Shown in pieces: positions 8,236 through 16,515 of a stretch of 64,000 nt of DNA; the first letter of the stretch is position 1, and each line of letters begins with the position of its first letter. The notes under the pieces are model-generated. The model searched no databases, was not told the DNA's origin, and saw only the letters and a program-made list of their open reading frames with translations. This DNA comes from Ruminococcus bromii (GTDB lineage: Bacteria > Bacillota > Clostridia > Oscillospirales > Acutalibacteraceae): assembly GCF_002834225.1 (NCBI RefSeq), contig NZ_NNSR01000073.1:124001-188000 (forward strand), given 5' to 3'. A program made the translations under genes and the position numbers.

Positions 8236-9168
8236 ATGCCAATCAAGGTACAAAGTAATCTTCCGGCAATCAAGGTGCTGGAATCGGAAAATATTTTTGT
8301 AATGCCGAATGAGGTTGCTCTCAGGCAGGATATCCGTCCGCTGAAAATTCTTATTCTGAATCTGATGCCGACAAAAATCGAAACCGAAACCCAGCTTTTA
8401 AGGCTGCTCGGCAACAGTCCTCTGCAGGTTGATATCGAGCTTTTGCAGATGGCATCACACACCTCTAAAAACACCTCTCCGCATCATCTGACAACCTTTT
8501 ACAAGACCTTTAATCAGGTGAAGAACGAGAGCTTTGACGGAATGATTATCACGGGTGCGCCTGTTGAACAGCTCGACTTTGAAGAGGTCGATTACTGGGG
8601 CGAGCTTTGTGAAATTATGGAGTGGTCAAAGCATAATGTATGCTCAACATTCCACATCTGCTGGGGCGCTCAGGCAGGTCTTTATTATCACTACGGCATA
8701 AAAAAGCACCTTTTGCCCGAAAAGCTCAGCGGAATTTATACCCACAGGGTGCTTGTTCCGCATCACAAGCTTATGAGAGGCTTTGACGATACATTCACAA
8801 TTCCGCATTCAAGACATACGGGAATTGATGAAGAGGCGTTGAAAAGGTGCAGAGGGCTTGAAGTACTTGCGGTTTCCGAGATTGCAGGTTCATGCGTAAT
8901 TTGCAGCCGAAACGGCAGACAGGTTTTTGTTACAGGTCACGCAGAGTATGACCGTGACACCCTTGCCAAGGAATATTTCAGAGATAAAAACAAGGGACTC
9001 AATCCGAATGTTCCTTACAATTATTTTCCGAATGACGACGCGTCAAAAACTCCGCCGATGATTTGGAGGAGCAACGCAACCTTGCTCTACACAAACTGGC
9101 TCAACTATTTCGTTTATCAGGCAACTCCGTATGATCTCCGTGAGCTTATCAACAGATATCCTCACTAA
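8236..9168 (+). CDS. metAA: homoserine O-acyltransferase, predicted acetyl-CoA type
   Basis: Activates homoserine for methionine synthesis. The 310-residue MetA-family protein has the catalytic triad at expected positions: Cys142 in HICWGAQAG, His235 and Glu237 in VTGHAEYD. Residue 111 is Glu (GAPVEQLDF). In studied MetA enzymes Glu111 marks acetyl-CoA rather than succinyl-CoA use, so this is predicted to be a homoserine acetyltransferase despite the common succinyltransferase name. An AAGGTGGTGAG ribosome site precedes the start. No SAM riboswitch fits in the 72-base upstream gap. A strong terminator follows. Confidence 0.93.
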   Translation: MPIKVQSNLPAIKVLESENIFVMPNEVALRQDIRPLKILILNLMPTKIETETQLLRLLGNSPLQVDIELLQMASHTSKNTSPHHLTTFYKTFNQVKNESFDGMIITGAPVEQLDFEEVDYWGELCEIMEWSKHNVCSTFHICWGAQAGLYYHYGIKKHLLPEKLSGIYTHRVLVPHHKLMRGFDDTFTIPHSRHTGIDEEALKRCRGLEVLAVSEIAGSCVICSRNGRQVFVTGHAEYDRDTLAKEYFRDKNKGLNPNVPYNYFPNDDASKTPPMIWRSNATLLYTNWLNYFVYQATPYDLRELINRYPH

Positions 9169-9183
9169 ATTAAATATAAAATC

Positions 9184-9215
9184 AACCCCGAAGTGCCAAA
9201 ACTTCGGGGTTTTGT
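9184..9215 (+). terminator. intrinsic terminator after metAA
   Basis: A perfect 11-bp stem (AACCCCGAAGT paired with ACTTCGGGGTT), 6-base loop and T-tract, 15 bases after the metAA stop. Confidence 0.9.
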
Positions 9216-9226
9216 TATGTAAAGTG

Positions 9227-9256
9227 TTGTATTTATCATACACATTATGTTATAAT
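9227..9256 (+). promoter_or_regulatory. putative promoter of proB-proA
   Basis: TTGTAT at 9227-9232, an 18-base spacer and a perfect TATAAT at 9251-9256, about 60 bases before the chosen proB start. Confidence 0.55.
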
Positions 9257-9319
9257 TACCTTAATTGTACATAATGAAAAAGTGCAAAAATGAAAATCCG
9301 CAACGAAACAGGTGTTTTT

Positions 9320-10105
9320 ATGGAGAAAAAGCGTACCGTAATCAAGGTTGGCACTTCAACGCTGACTTATGAAAACGGAAAAATAAATTACAGAAGAGTT
9401 GAACAGCTTTGCAAGGTTCTTTCCGATTTGCAGAACCGCGGGGAACAGGTTATCTTTGTTTCTTCGGGTGCTATTGCTGTCGGAATGGGCAAGGCAGGAC
9501 TTGATAAGCGACCTTCCGAAACCAAGAAAAAACAGGCTCTTGCCGCAATCGGTCAGTGTGAGCTTATGTTTATGTACGACAAGCTTTTCGGCGAGTACAA
9601 CCACTCCGTTGCACAGCTGCTTCTCACGCGTTACGCTGTTGAAACAGAGCAGAAAAGGCAGAATGTTATCAACACAATTGATGAGCTTCTCAAAATGAAC
9701 ATTATCCCTGTAATCAACGAAAACGATACAGTTACAATTGATGAACTTGAGGGCAACAATTTCGGAGATAACGATATGCTTTCCGCAATTGTTGCAGGTC
9801 TTATTTCCGCAGACAGACTTATCATTCTTACCGACATTGACGGTCTGTACGATTCAAACCCACGAACAAATCCAAATGCAAAAAAGCTTGATGTTATCGA
9901 GAAAATAAATGCCGAAATTCTTGAAATGGCGGCAGGTACCGGTTCAAACCGTGGCACAGGCGGTATGATTACAAAGCTTCATGCGGCTGATTATGCCACA
10001 AAACGAGGTGTTGAGGTCAGCGTTATCAACGGCTCGAATCCTGAAAATCTTTATGAAGTGATTGACGGGAAAAAAATCGGAACAAAATTTTTACCTGTTA
10101 AATAA
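9320..10105 (+). CDS. proB: glutamate 5-kinase, short form without PUA domain
   Basis: First step of proline synthesis: ATP-dependent phosphorylation of glutamate. The chosen start gives 261 residues, an amino-acid kinase domain only, without the C-terminal PUA domain found in many bacterial ProBs. Motifs seen are VIKVGTSTLTY at the N-terminus, VSSGAIAVGMG near residue 45, NENDTV near 132 and the LTDIDGLYD loop near 165. An in-frame ATG at 9290 has no ribosome site; the ATG at 9320 has AGGTG upstream. The proA start lies 13 bases after its stop. Confidence 0.94.
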   Translation: MEKKRTVIKVGTSTLTYENGKINYRRVEQLCKVLSDLQNRGEQVIFVSSGAIAVGMGKAGLDKRPSETKKKQALAAIGQCELMFMYDKLFGEYNHSVAQLLLTRYAVETEQKRQNVINTIDELLKMNIIPVINENDTVTIDELEGNNFGDNDMLSAIVAGLISADRLIILTDIDGLYDSNPRTNPNAKKLDVIEKINAEILEMAAGTGSNRGTGGMITKLHAADYATKRGVEVSVINGSNPENLYEVIDGKKIGTKFLPVK

Positions 10106-10118
10106 TCGGAGGAAAATT

Positions 10119-11363
10119 ATGACTACACTTGAACAAATGGGCGCAAAGGCAAAAGAGGCGTCAAGATTTCTTATGACATCCGGTTCAAAAAAGGACATTG
10201 CCCTCGGTGCAATTGCAGACGCACTCTGCGAAAACTGCGAAGAAATTCTTGCGGCTAACAAAATTGACCTTGAGAACGGCGAAAAAAGCGGTCTTACAGC
10301 GTCACTTCTCGACAGACTCAGACTGTCGGAGGAGAGAATCAACGGTATGGCTGACGGGGTAAGACAGGTTGCGGCTTTGCCCGATCCCGTGGGCAAGGTG
10401 CTTGACGGTAGAACCCTCAAAAACGGCTTGCAGATTGAAAAGGTAACAGTTCCGATGGGTGTTATCGGAATCATCTTTGAGGCAAGACCTAATGTAACTT
10501 CCGATGCGGCGGCTCTTTGCCTTAAAGCAGGCAGTGCCGTAATTCTTCGCGGCGGCAAGGAGGCTTTTCATTCAAATATGGCAATCGCAAGGGTTATGCG
10601 TGACGCACTTGAAAAGGCAGGCTTTCCCCGTGACTGCGTAGCGCTTGTTGAGGACACAACAAGACAGAGTGCAACAGAGCTTATGCAGCTTTCCGATTAT
10701 CTCGATGTACTCATTCCCCGCGGCGGAGCAGGACTTATCAAAAGTGTTGTTGAAAACGCAAAGGTTCCCGTTATTGAAACAGGCGTGGGTAACTGCCATA
10801 TCTATGTTGACAAGAGTGCAGATATTGAAATGGCGAAGAATATTGTTTTCAACGGCAAAACCTCTCGTCCATCTGTATGCAATGCGCTTGAAACATTGCT
10901 TGTACACAAGGATATCGCAGAAAAAGCTCTGCCCGTAATTAAAGCAGAGCTTGATAAAAAGAATGTTGAAATCAGAGGATGTGACAGAACAAAACAGATT
11001 CTCGGCGACTGCGTTGTTTCTGCAACGGAAGAAGATTATAGAATCGAATTTCTCGATTACATCATTGCCGTAAAGGTTGTTGACAACCTTGATGACGCAA
11101 TTGCTCATATTCAGAAGTACAGTACAGGTCACAGCGAATGCATTGTGACAAGCGACTACAACAGTGCAAACGAGTTCACGGCACGAATTGATTCTGCGGC
11201 GGTTTATGTAAACGCATCAACCCGCTTTACCGACGGCGGAGAATTCGGACTCGGTGCAGAAATCGGAATTTCAACCCAGAAGCTCCACGCAAGAGGACCT
11301 ATGGGACTTAACGAGCTTACAAGCTCAAAATATATCATCAGAGGAAACGGACAAATCCGATAA
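10119..11363 (+). CDS. proA: glutamate-5-semialdehyde dehydrogenase (gamma-glutamyl phosphate reductase)
   Basis: Second proline step: NADPH-dependent reduction of glutamyl-5-phosphate. The 414-residue aldehyde-dehydrogenase-fold protein has MGVIGIIFEARPNVTSDAA near residue 110 and the LIPRGGAGLI segment near 200. The catalytic Cys is in the SRPSVCNALETLL region near 255, and DGGEFGLGAEIG is near 375. The start at 10119 follows GGAGGAAAATT; a longer upstream frame is rejected. The stop codon abuts, with no gap, the stop of a convergent minus-strand gene. Confidence 0.96.
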   Translation: MTTLEQMGAKAKEASRFLMTSGSKKDIALGAIADALCENCEEILAANKIDLENGEKSGLTASLLDRLRLSEERINGMADGVRQVAALPDPVGKVLDGRTLKNGLQIEKVTVPMGVIGIIFEARPNVTSDAAALCLKAGSAVILRGGKEAFHSNMAIARVMRDALEKAGFPRDCVALVEDTTRQSATELMQLSDYLDVLIPRGGAGLIKSVVENAKVPVIETGVGNCHIYVDKSADIEMAKNIVFNGKTSRPSVCNALETLLVHKDIAEKALPVIKAELDKKNVEIRGCDRTKQILGDCVVSATEEDYRIEFLDYIIAVKVVDNLDDAIAHIQKYSTGHSECIVTSDYNSANEFTARIDSAAVYVNASTRFTDGGEFGLGAEIGISTQKLHARGPMGLNELTSSKYIIRGNGQIR

Positions 11364-11648
11364 TCACATCAGAAGATACATCAGCGCAAGCAGAACTGAC
11401 GGATCGGTGTTTTCTTCCATAAGCAGTATCACAAGCAAAAGAATAAGGCTTTGCTCCTTGTTTTTGAACATCAGATTCAAAAGACCGTCATCCTTTTTCG
11501 GAACGGGCGGTTCGGGAATTTCGGACTTTGGTTCTTCCTGCTTTTCGGGTTGTTTCGGAACTTCCCTTCTTGGTGCTTCACGATTGAATTGCGGCTTTCG
11601 GTGCATCTGCTGTGCTCGGTTAAAAGCCTCCTCTTCAAAACTCGGCAA
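11364..11648 (-). CDS. small protein of unknown function, charged N-terminus and hydrophobic C-terminus
   Basis: Not recognised. The 94-residue product starts with TTG behind a perfect AGGAGGTGA. It has a Gln/Arg/Pro/Glu-rich first half (for example KQPEKQEEPKSEIPEPPVPKK) and a C-terminal stretch of about 25 Leu/Val/Ile-rich residues (SLILLLVILLMEE...LLALMYLLM). The tail could be a short membrane hairpin or an amphipathic anchor. It is third in a run of three small minus-strand genes and ends exactly at the proA stop. Confidence 0.6.
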   Translation of the reverse strand: MPSFEEEAFNRAQQMHRKPQFNREAPRREVPKQPEKQEEPKSEIPEPPVPKKDDGLLNLMFKNKEQSLILLLVILLMEENTDPSVLLALMYLLM

Positions 11649-11662
11649 AAAATCACCTCCTG

Positions 11663-12016
11663 TCAGAACAATCCGTTTTCACGCAGTAACGGCATAAGGC
11701 GGAATAATTTCAGCATCTTTTCGGCTTTGTCAAGCTTTTCCTGCCGTTCATGTGAAAGAAACGGTCTGAGCGAATCAAGCAGTCGGGTGGTGTCATCGCT
11801 GTTGTTCAGCGAGCTTAAAAGCGGTGCAAATTTGGCAATTGTGCCGATCGTGTCGTCACCGCCAATCATTGACATAAGGTTATTTTCGGGCGGTTTCGGC
11901 TTTGGCGGTTGTTTTTGCTCACCTGTCAGACCAAGCTGTGCCCCAAGACTTTGCACCTGTTTCATTGCCTCGGGGTTCTGCAAAATCTGATTGAGCTTAT
12001 CCTGTAAATCCGACAT
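11663..12016 (-). CDS. small protein of unknown function (DLQDKLNQIL family)
   Basis: Not assigned a function. 117 residues from the ATG at 12016, which has GGCGGTGA nearby; a GTG at 12025 is the alternative. The N-terminal helix SDLQDKLNQILQNPEAMKQV resembles the C-terminal part of the upstream neighbour (PEKAKKLLQSPQAQALMKLL), suggesting a shared helical theme. A Pro/Lys linker and a second helical part with LLSSLNNSDDTTRLLDSLRPFL follow. Its start lies 2 bases past the upstream stop (GTG start would overlap it), so the two are translationally coupled. Confidence 0.65.
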   Translation of the reverse strand: MSDLQDKLNQILQNPEAMKQVQSLGAQLGLTGEQKQPPKPKPPENNLMSMIGGDDTIGTIAKFAPLLSSLNNSDDTTRLLDSLRPFLSHERQEKLDKAEKMLKLFRLMPLLRENGLF

Positions 12017-12017
12017 A

Positions 12018-12254
12018 TCATTCACCGCCGAGCAGTTTCATCAGTGCCTGAGCCTGCGGACTTTGCAAAAGTTTCTTTGCTTTTTCGGGATCCGACAGAA
12101 CGCTCTCAATCTGTTTTGATTGATTCGGATTTGTATTTTTCAAAAGATTTTCTATGTTACCGCTTTGTGCGGCACTTTCAAGCTGTTCCTTAGAGATACC
12201 GTACTTTTTCGATACCTCACCGAGCAGTTCGTTGACCTTTTTATTATCAGACAT
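12018..12254 (-). CDS. small helical protein of unknown function
   Basis: A 78-residue protein starting at an ATG behind GAGGTGTTGGT. It is predicted to be mostly helical: NELLGEVSKKYGISKEQLE, then an Asn/Gln-rich turn and EKAKKLLQSPQAQALMKLLGG. It is the first gene of the three-gene minus-strand unit that diverges from the phosphoesterase gene. I recognise the arrangement as recurring in gut Clostridia but know of no assigned function. Confidence 0.65.
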   Translation of the reverse strand: MSDNKKVNELLGEVSKKYGISKEQLESAAQSGNIENLLKNTNPNQSKQIESVLSDPEKAKKLLQSPQAQALMKLLGGE

Positions 12255-12311
12255 ACCAACACCTCAACATATACTATGCGGAAATTTTATTTTTAGAACG
12301 GAGAATTTTCA

Positions 12312-12782
12312 ATGCGTATTTTGGTAGTTTCGGACACTCACGGAGATCTTCGCAGTCTTATCAAAGCCGTTGACGCACAGCGCAAGGCGGAAATAATTGT
12401 GCATTGCGGCGACGGTGAAGAACAACAGCGGTTTTTAAAGGATAATTACAAAGACAAGATGATTGTTGCCGTAAGGGGCAACTGCGATTGGAACAGTTTT
12501 TTTCCGTCAAAGGAGATTTTCAAGGCCTGCGGTAAAACCATCTTTGTAACACACGGACATCTCTATGACGCAAAATCGGGACTTTACCGCATTACCTCCG
12601 CCGCAAGAGAAGCAGGAGCGGATATTCTCCTCTTCGGTCATACACATATGCCTCTCACACTCTATGAGGACGGTCTGTATATTATGAACCCCGGTTCATG
12701 CCACGGATACTATGCGTCCTACGGCATTATCGACATCACCGACAAGGGCGAAATTGTTACCAATACCGTAGCCTTAAAATAA
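12312..12782 (+). CDS. YfcE/MJ0936-type metallophosphoesterase
   Basis: 156 residues with the calcineurin-like metal-binding signatures in order: SDTHGD at residues 7-12, HCGDGEEQ near 32, RGNCDW near 55, THGH near 77 and FGHTHMP near 107, ending with NPGS. These coordinate two metals in phosphodiesterases of the YfcE family. The natural substrate is unknown for most members. The gene is preceded by ACGGAGAAT and is 62 bases upstream of holB, which has its own weak promoter. Confidence 0.9.
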   Translation: MRILVVSDTHGDLRSLIKAVDAQRKAEIIVHCGDGEEQQRFLKDNYKDKMIVAVRGNCDWNSFFPSKEIFKACGKTIFVTHGHLYDAKSGLYRITSAAREAGADILLFGHTHMPLTLYEDGLYIMNPGSCHGYYASYGIIDITDKGEIVTNTVALK

Positions 12783-12785
12783 CTG

Positions 12786-12814
12786 TGGAAATTGCAAAAA
12801 TAAAATGATATAAT
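12786..12814 (+). promoter_or_regulatory. weak putative promoter of holB-ricT
   Basis: TGGAAA at 12786-12791 and a perfect TATAAT at 12809-12814 with 17-base spacing. Confidence 0.35.
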
Positions 12815-12844
12815 TAAATGTGATAAATAAGCGGAGGTGGGATT

Positions 12845-13708
12845 TTGAATTTTGACGGATTTGATTTTGACGACAATATAAAACAAACCTTCAACACCCT
12901 TGATATTCAGGGCAGAGTTCCCCACGCTGTTGTAATAGAAAGCAGGGACAGCGAAAAGGCAATGAGCCTTGCCGTGTTTTTGTCAATGTATGCGGTGTGT
13001 ACCGCACCGATAAAGCCCTGCGGCAGTTGTGAACAATGTCACAAGGCGAGGAATAAGGCACACCCTGACATTAAATATGTTGAACTCCCAAAGGACAGAA
13101 AGCAAAATTCAATTGAGCAGATGAGGGAGATAATCAAGGATTCAATCATCAAGCCGAACGATTCAAACGCAAAGGTGTATATATTTCCGTTTGCCGACAC
13201 AAGGCTGTCGGAGATTGTTCAAAATTCATTTCTTAAACTTCTTGAGGAACCGCCTCAGAATGTATATTTTATACTGCTCTGTGAAAATTCAAAAAAACTG
13301 CTCACGACAATTCTTTCACGCGCAAGCGTGTTCCGCCTGAAAACGAAAGATGTTTTCAGCGAAGACGCTGTGGAAGGGGCAAGGAAAATTATAAAAGGTA
13401 TTCTGTCGGCAAAGGAGTACGAACTGATGCAGGCACTCTATGCCCTCAGCGACAAAAGCCTTGCGGACGAAATTCTGCTTGCAGTAAAGCTGTTTCTGCG
13501 TGACGGAATGGCAAAGAGCATTGGAGCTGATGCAGTTTTTGACGAAGAGTGCGCAGGGGAGCTTGCAAGACGGTTTACTCGGGCGAAGCTGATTTCAATG
13601 ATTGAGCTGACCGAGAACGCAAAACTGAAAATACCGAAACATATAAATATAAATCTCCTCACAACTTGGCTGTGCGGAGAATACAGGAGGATTTCATGGC
13701 AGAGATAA
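12845..13708 (+). CDS. holB: DNA polymerase III delta-prime subunit
   Basis: Clamp-loader subunit of the replicative polymerase. The 287-residue protein starts with TTG behind GGAGGTGGGA. It has the zinc-binding cluster CGSCEQCHKARNKAHPD near residue 57, and IEQMREII, NSFLKLLEEPPQNVYFILLCE and TILSRASVFRLK, the last being the sensor-1-like SRA motif typical of delta-prime. The Walker A position is degenerate, as expected for this non-hydrolysing subunit. Its last 13 bases overlap ricT, a pairing (holB-ricT) also found in Bacillus and other Firmicutes. Confidence 0.93.
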   Translation: MNFDGFDFDDNIKQTFNTLDIQGRVPHAVVIESRDSEKAMSLAVFLSMYAVCTAPIKPCGSCEQCHKARNKAHPDIKYVELPKDRKQNSIEQMREIIKDSIIKPNDSNAKVYIFPFADTRLSEIVQNSFLKLLEEPPQNVYFILLCENSKKLLTTILSRASVFRLKTKDVFSEDAVEGARKIIKGILSAKEYELMQALYALSDKSLADEILLAVKLFLRDGMAKSIGADAVFDEECAGELARRFTRAKLISMIELTENAKLKIPKHININLLTTWLCGEYRRISWQR

Positions 13709-14562
13709 TCGGAGTACGATTTAAAGAAGTCGGCAAAGTGTACTACTTTGATCCGCTTGACAATAAGCTTAACACAGGCGACAGGGTAATTGTTGAAACG
13801 GCAAGAGGTCTTGAGTGCGGGGAGGTTGCAACTCCTAACAAGACCGTTGACGATGCGGAGATTTCCCATCCGCTCAAGCCGTTAATCAGAATTGCAACCG
13901 AAAAAGACCTCAATCACCTTGCTGAAAACAAGCTTAAGGAAAGGGACGCATACAGAATCTGTGAACAGAAAATTGCCCATCACAAGCTTGAAATGAAGCT
14001 TGTAAATGTTGAATACACATTTGACAACAGCAAAATTCTTTTCTACTTCACAGCTGACGGAAGAGTTGACTTCCGCGCCCTTGTAAAAGACCTTGCGAGT
14101 GTATTCAGAACACGAATTGAGCTTCGCCAGATTGGCGTTCGTGATGAGGCAAAAATGCTCGGCGGACTCGGTATCTGCGGTAAGCCGTTCTGTTGCGCAA
14201 GCTTTATGGGTGAGTTCCAGCCCGTTTCAATCAAAATGGCAAAGGAGCAGGGCCTGTCACTCTCTCCCGTTAAAATTTCGGGAACCTGCGGCAGACTTAT
14301 GTGCTGTCTTAAATATGAACAGGAGGCATACACAGACCTTCTTAAACACACCCCAAAGGTAGGAGCAATTGTAAATACTCCCGAAGGCAGAGGTCTTGTT
14401 GTTGAAAACAACCTGATTGCAGGAACTTTAAAGGTTAAGCTCAACAACACTCCCGAAGATGCCGCTCCGAAATCGTTCACAGTCAAGCAATGCAAGCTTG
14501 TCAAGGACGGCTACATCAAGCTTGACAAAAAGGAAATGGAAAAATTCAAGGAACTTGAATAA
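13696..14562 (+). CDS. ricT: RicT/YaaT, PSP1-domain regulator of RNA processing
   Basis: Member of the Ric (Y-complex) system that modulates RNase Y action and, in Bacillus, sporulation and competence. The 288-residue protein carries the PSP1 domain in its middle. Conserved Cys pairs are visible in GICGKPFCCASFM near residue 160 and TCGRLMCCLKYE near 200; such cysteines bind Fe-S clusters with the Ric partners. The start at 13696 follows CAGGAGGATTTC; an earlier in-frame ATG at 13666 lies inside holB with no such site. Confidence 0.93.
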   Translation: MAEIIGVRFKEVGKVYYFDPLDNKLNTGDRVIVETARGLECGEVATPNKTVDDAEISHPLKPLIRIATEKDLNHLAENKLKERDAYRICEQKIAHHKLEMKLVNVEYTFDNSKILFYFTADGRVDFRALVKDLASVFRTRIELRQIGVRDEAKMLGGLGICGKPFCCASFMGEFQPVSIKMAKEQGLSLSPVKISGTCGRLMCCLKYEQEAYTDLLKHTPKVGAIVNTPEGRGLVVENNLIAGTLKVKLNNTPEDAAPKSFTVKQCKLVKDGYIKLDKKEMEKFKELE

Positions 14563-14646
14563 TTTTTTGTAATGTGTACAGCGTTCGTCAAGTTGCAGTA
14601 AAAAAGAACTGTTTTCAGTTTAAAATATAAAATTCTTTCCAAAAGG

Positions 14647-14674
14647 TTGCTTTTTTCAAAATTTATGTTACAAT
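14647..14674 (+). promoter_or_regulatory. putative promoter of the ferredoxin gene
   Basis: TTGCTT at 14647-14652 and TACAAT at 14669-14674 with 16-base spacing, giving a leader of about 25-30 bases before a strong ribosome site. Confidence 0.5.
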
Positions 14675-14706
14675 AAAGGTGAAATTTATGAAGGAGGTAT
14701 TTCCCT

Positions 14707-14877
14707 ATGGCATATACTATCAGTGACGATTGCATCATGTGTGGTGCTTGTGCAGATAACTGCCCTTGCGAGGCTATTTCAGAAGGCGACGGCAAGTATG
14801 AAATCAATGCAGACGCTTGTGTTGATTGCGGTTCATGTGCTGAAGTTTGCCCCGTCGGCGCTCCACAGGAAGGCTGA
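14707..14877 (+). CDS. 2[4Fe-4S] clostridial-type ferredoxin
   Basis: A 56-residue acidic electron carrier with two CxxCxxCxxxCP clusters: CIMCGACADNCP near residue 9 and CVDCGSCAEVCP near residue 38. This matches the small clostridial ferredoxins that accept electrons from PFOR and feed hydrogenases. A near-perfect AAGGAGG site precedes the ATG. It forms a single-gene unit with its own promoter and terminator, as expected for a highly expressed carrier. PFOR at the end of this window is a likely partner. Confidence 0.96.
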   Translation: MAYTISDDCIMCGACADNCPCEAISEGDGKYEINADACVDCGSCAEVCPVGAPQEG

Positions 14878-14901
14878 TTAAGGGTTAATCCACAAAGACA
14901 G

Positions 14902-14928
14902 GCGGCAGGGATTTCCTTGCCGCTTTTT
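14902..14928 (+). terminator. terminator of the ferredoxin gene
   Basis: GCGGCAGGG pairs with CCTTGCCGC (one G-U) across a 4-base loop, followed by five T, about 25 bases after the stop. Confidence 0.8.
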
Positions 14929-14953
14929 AATTACTGTTTTCAGGGGAATACCG

Positions 14954-15694
14954 ATGAATAATAAACATCTTGAACCGCTTGGCAGCGGTATTAAAATATA
15001 TGTGTCAGACAGCTACCGTTTTTCAACGGACACAATCTTACTTGCCGATTTTTCAAAGCAAATCGGTGTGAAAAAATGTGTTGATCTCGGCACGGGTTGC
15101 GGAACTATTCCGCTTTTGTGGTACAAAAACAACAACCGCCTTGACATCACGGCGGTAGAAATACAGGAGAATGCCTGCAAACTGTTTTCACAAAGTCTTG
15201 AATACAACAATCTTCTGGATAAAATCAAAATTGTAAACTCGGACTTAAACAAGCTTGGCGGTGCATTGCCGCTCGGCTCGTTTGACCTTGTTGCTTGCAA
15301 TCCGCCCTACAAAATCAGCGGAGGCGGAATTACAAATCCCGAAAACGCAAAGCTTGTTGCAAGGCACGAATCCGAATGTACGCTTGACGATGTGTGCCGC
15401 TGCGGTTCGTCGCTTTTGCAGTTTGGAGGACGGCTCTGCATTTGTCAGCGCCCCGAAAGGCTCGCCGACGCAATGGAGGCAATGCGTAAATATTCGGTTG
15501 AGCCGAAAAAATTAAGACTTGTTCAACAGCGAAAGTCAAAAGCTCCGAAGCTCTTTTTGCTTGAAGGCAGAAGGGGCGGCAAAAGGGGATTTCTTGAGGT
15601 TATGCCAACCCTTTTTATTGAGGACGAAAGCGGAAACTTTTCCGAAGAAATGCTGAGCATCTACGGCAGTTACAAGGAGGACTATATAAATTGA
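14954..15694 (+). CDS. TrmN6/YabB-type tRNA (adenine-N6) methyltransferase
   Basis: A 246-residue SAM-dependent methyltransferase. Motif I is VDLGTGCGTIPLLW near residue 40 and the target-base motif NPPY is near residue 117, marking it as an N6-adenine methyltransferase of the TrmN6 family, which in E. coli modifies A37 of tRNA-Val. Substrate here is inferred. An AGGGGAATACCG site precedes the ATG. Its TGA overlaps the TTG start of rsmI, a conserved pairing (yabB-yabC) in Bacillus. Confidence 0.88.
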   Translation: MNNKHLEPLGSGIKIYVSDSYRFSTDTILLADFSKQIGVKKCVDLGTGCGTIPLLWYKNNNRLDITAVEIQENACKLFSQSLEYNNLLDKIKIVNSDLNKLGGALPLGSFDLVACNPPYKISGGGITNPENAKLVARHESECTLDDVCRCGSSLLQFGGRLCICQRPERLADAMEAMRKYSVEPKKLRLVQQRKSKAPKLFLLEGRRGGKRGFLEVMPTLFIEDESGNFSEEMLSIYGSYKEDYIN

Positions 15695-16515
15695 GCGGAA
15701 TTTTGTATGTAACGGGAACGCCGATCGGCAACCTCGGAGATTTTTCACCGAGAGCCGCAGAAACCCTCGAATCGGTTGATTTCATTGCGGCAGAGGACAC
15801 AAGAGTAACGCTTAAGCTCTTGAATCATTTCGGCATAAAAAAGCCTATGGTAAGCTATTTTGAACACAACAAGCGTGAGCGCGGCGAAATCATCTGCAAC
15901 AGAATTGAACAGGGCGAAAATTGTGCAATTGTGACGGACGCCGGAATGCCGTGCATTTCCGATCCGGGTGAAGATTTGATAAAGCTCTGCGAGGAGCGCG
16001 GAATAAAAACCGTGGTGATTCCCGGACCGAGTGCCGTGATTTCCGCACTTGCGGTTTCGGGACTTGAAACAGGCAGATTCACATTTGAAGGCTTTTTGAG
16101 TGTGAACAAAAAGAGCCGCAGCGAGCATCTTGACAGTCTGAAAAACGAACACAGAACAATGATTTTTTATGAAGCACCCCACAAGCTTCCGCAAACTTTC
16201 CGTGATTTGTACAGCTTTTTCGGTGACAGAAAGCTTTCGATCGTCCGTGAACTCACTAAAGTTCACGAAGAAGTAATCCGCACCACAACAAAATATGCTG
16301 CGGAAAATTATGCGGACGGCAGTCTGAAGGGCGAATTTGTGCTTGTGCTTGAGGGCAAAAAGCAGGAGGAAAATTCTGAAGAATACACCCTTGAATTTGC
16401 GGTTGAAACCGCGCGCAAGCTGATTGAAAACGGTGCAAAGCCCACCGAGGCGGCAAAAGAGGCGGCAAGTATAACAGGCTTTAAGAAAAATGAGATTTAC
16501 AGGGAGCTGTTGTAA
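15691..16515 (+). CDS. rsmI: 16S rRNA (cytidine-1402-2'-O)-methyltransferase
   Basis: Methylates the ribose of C1402 in the decoding centre. The 274-residue tetrapyrrole-methylase-fold protein has GTPIGNLGDFSPRA at residues 8-21, AEDTRVTLKLLNHF near 35, the VTDAGMPCISDPG loop near 82 and VIPGPSAVISAL near 110. It starts with TTG behind ACAAGGAGG, overlapping the upstream stop. folC begins at the base after its stop codon, so these are co-transcribed. Confidence 0.95.
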   Translation: MSGILYVTGTPIGNLGDFSPRAAETLESVDFIAAEDTRVTLKLLNHFGIKKPMVSYFEHNKRERGEIICNRIEQGENCAIVTDAGMPCISDPGEDLIKLCEERGIKTVVIPGPSAVISALAVSGLETGRFTFEGFLSVNKKSRSEHLDSLKNEHRTMIFYEAPHKLPQTFRDLYSFFGDRKLSIVRELTKVHEEVIRTTTKYAAENYADGSLKGEFVLVLEGKKQEENSEEYTLEFAVETARKLIENGAKPTEAAKEAASITGFKKNEIYRELL

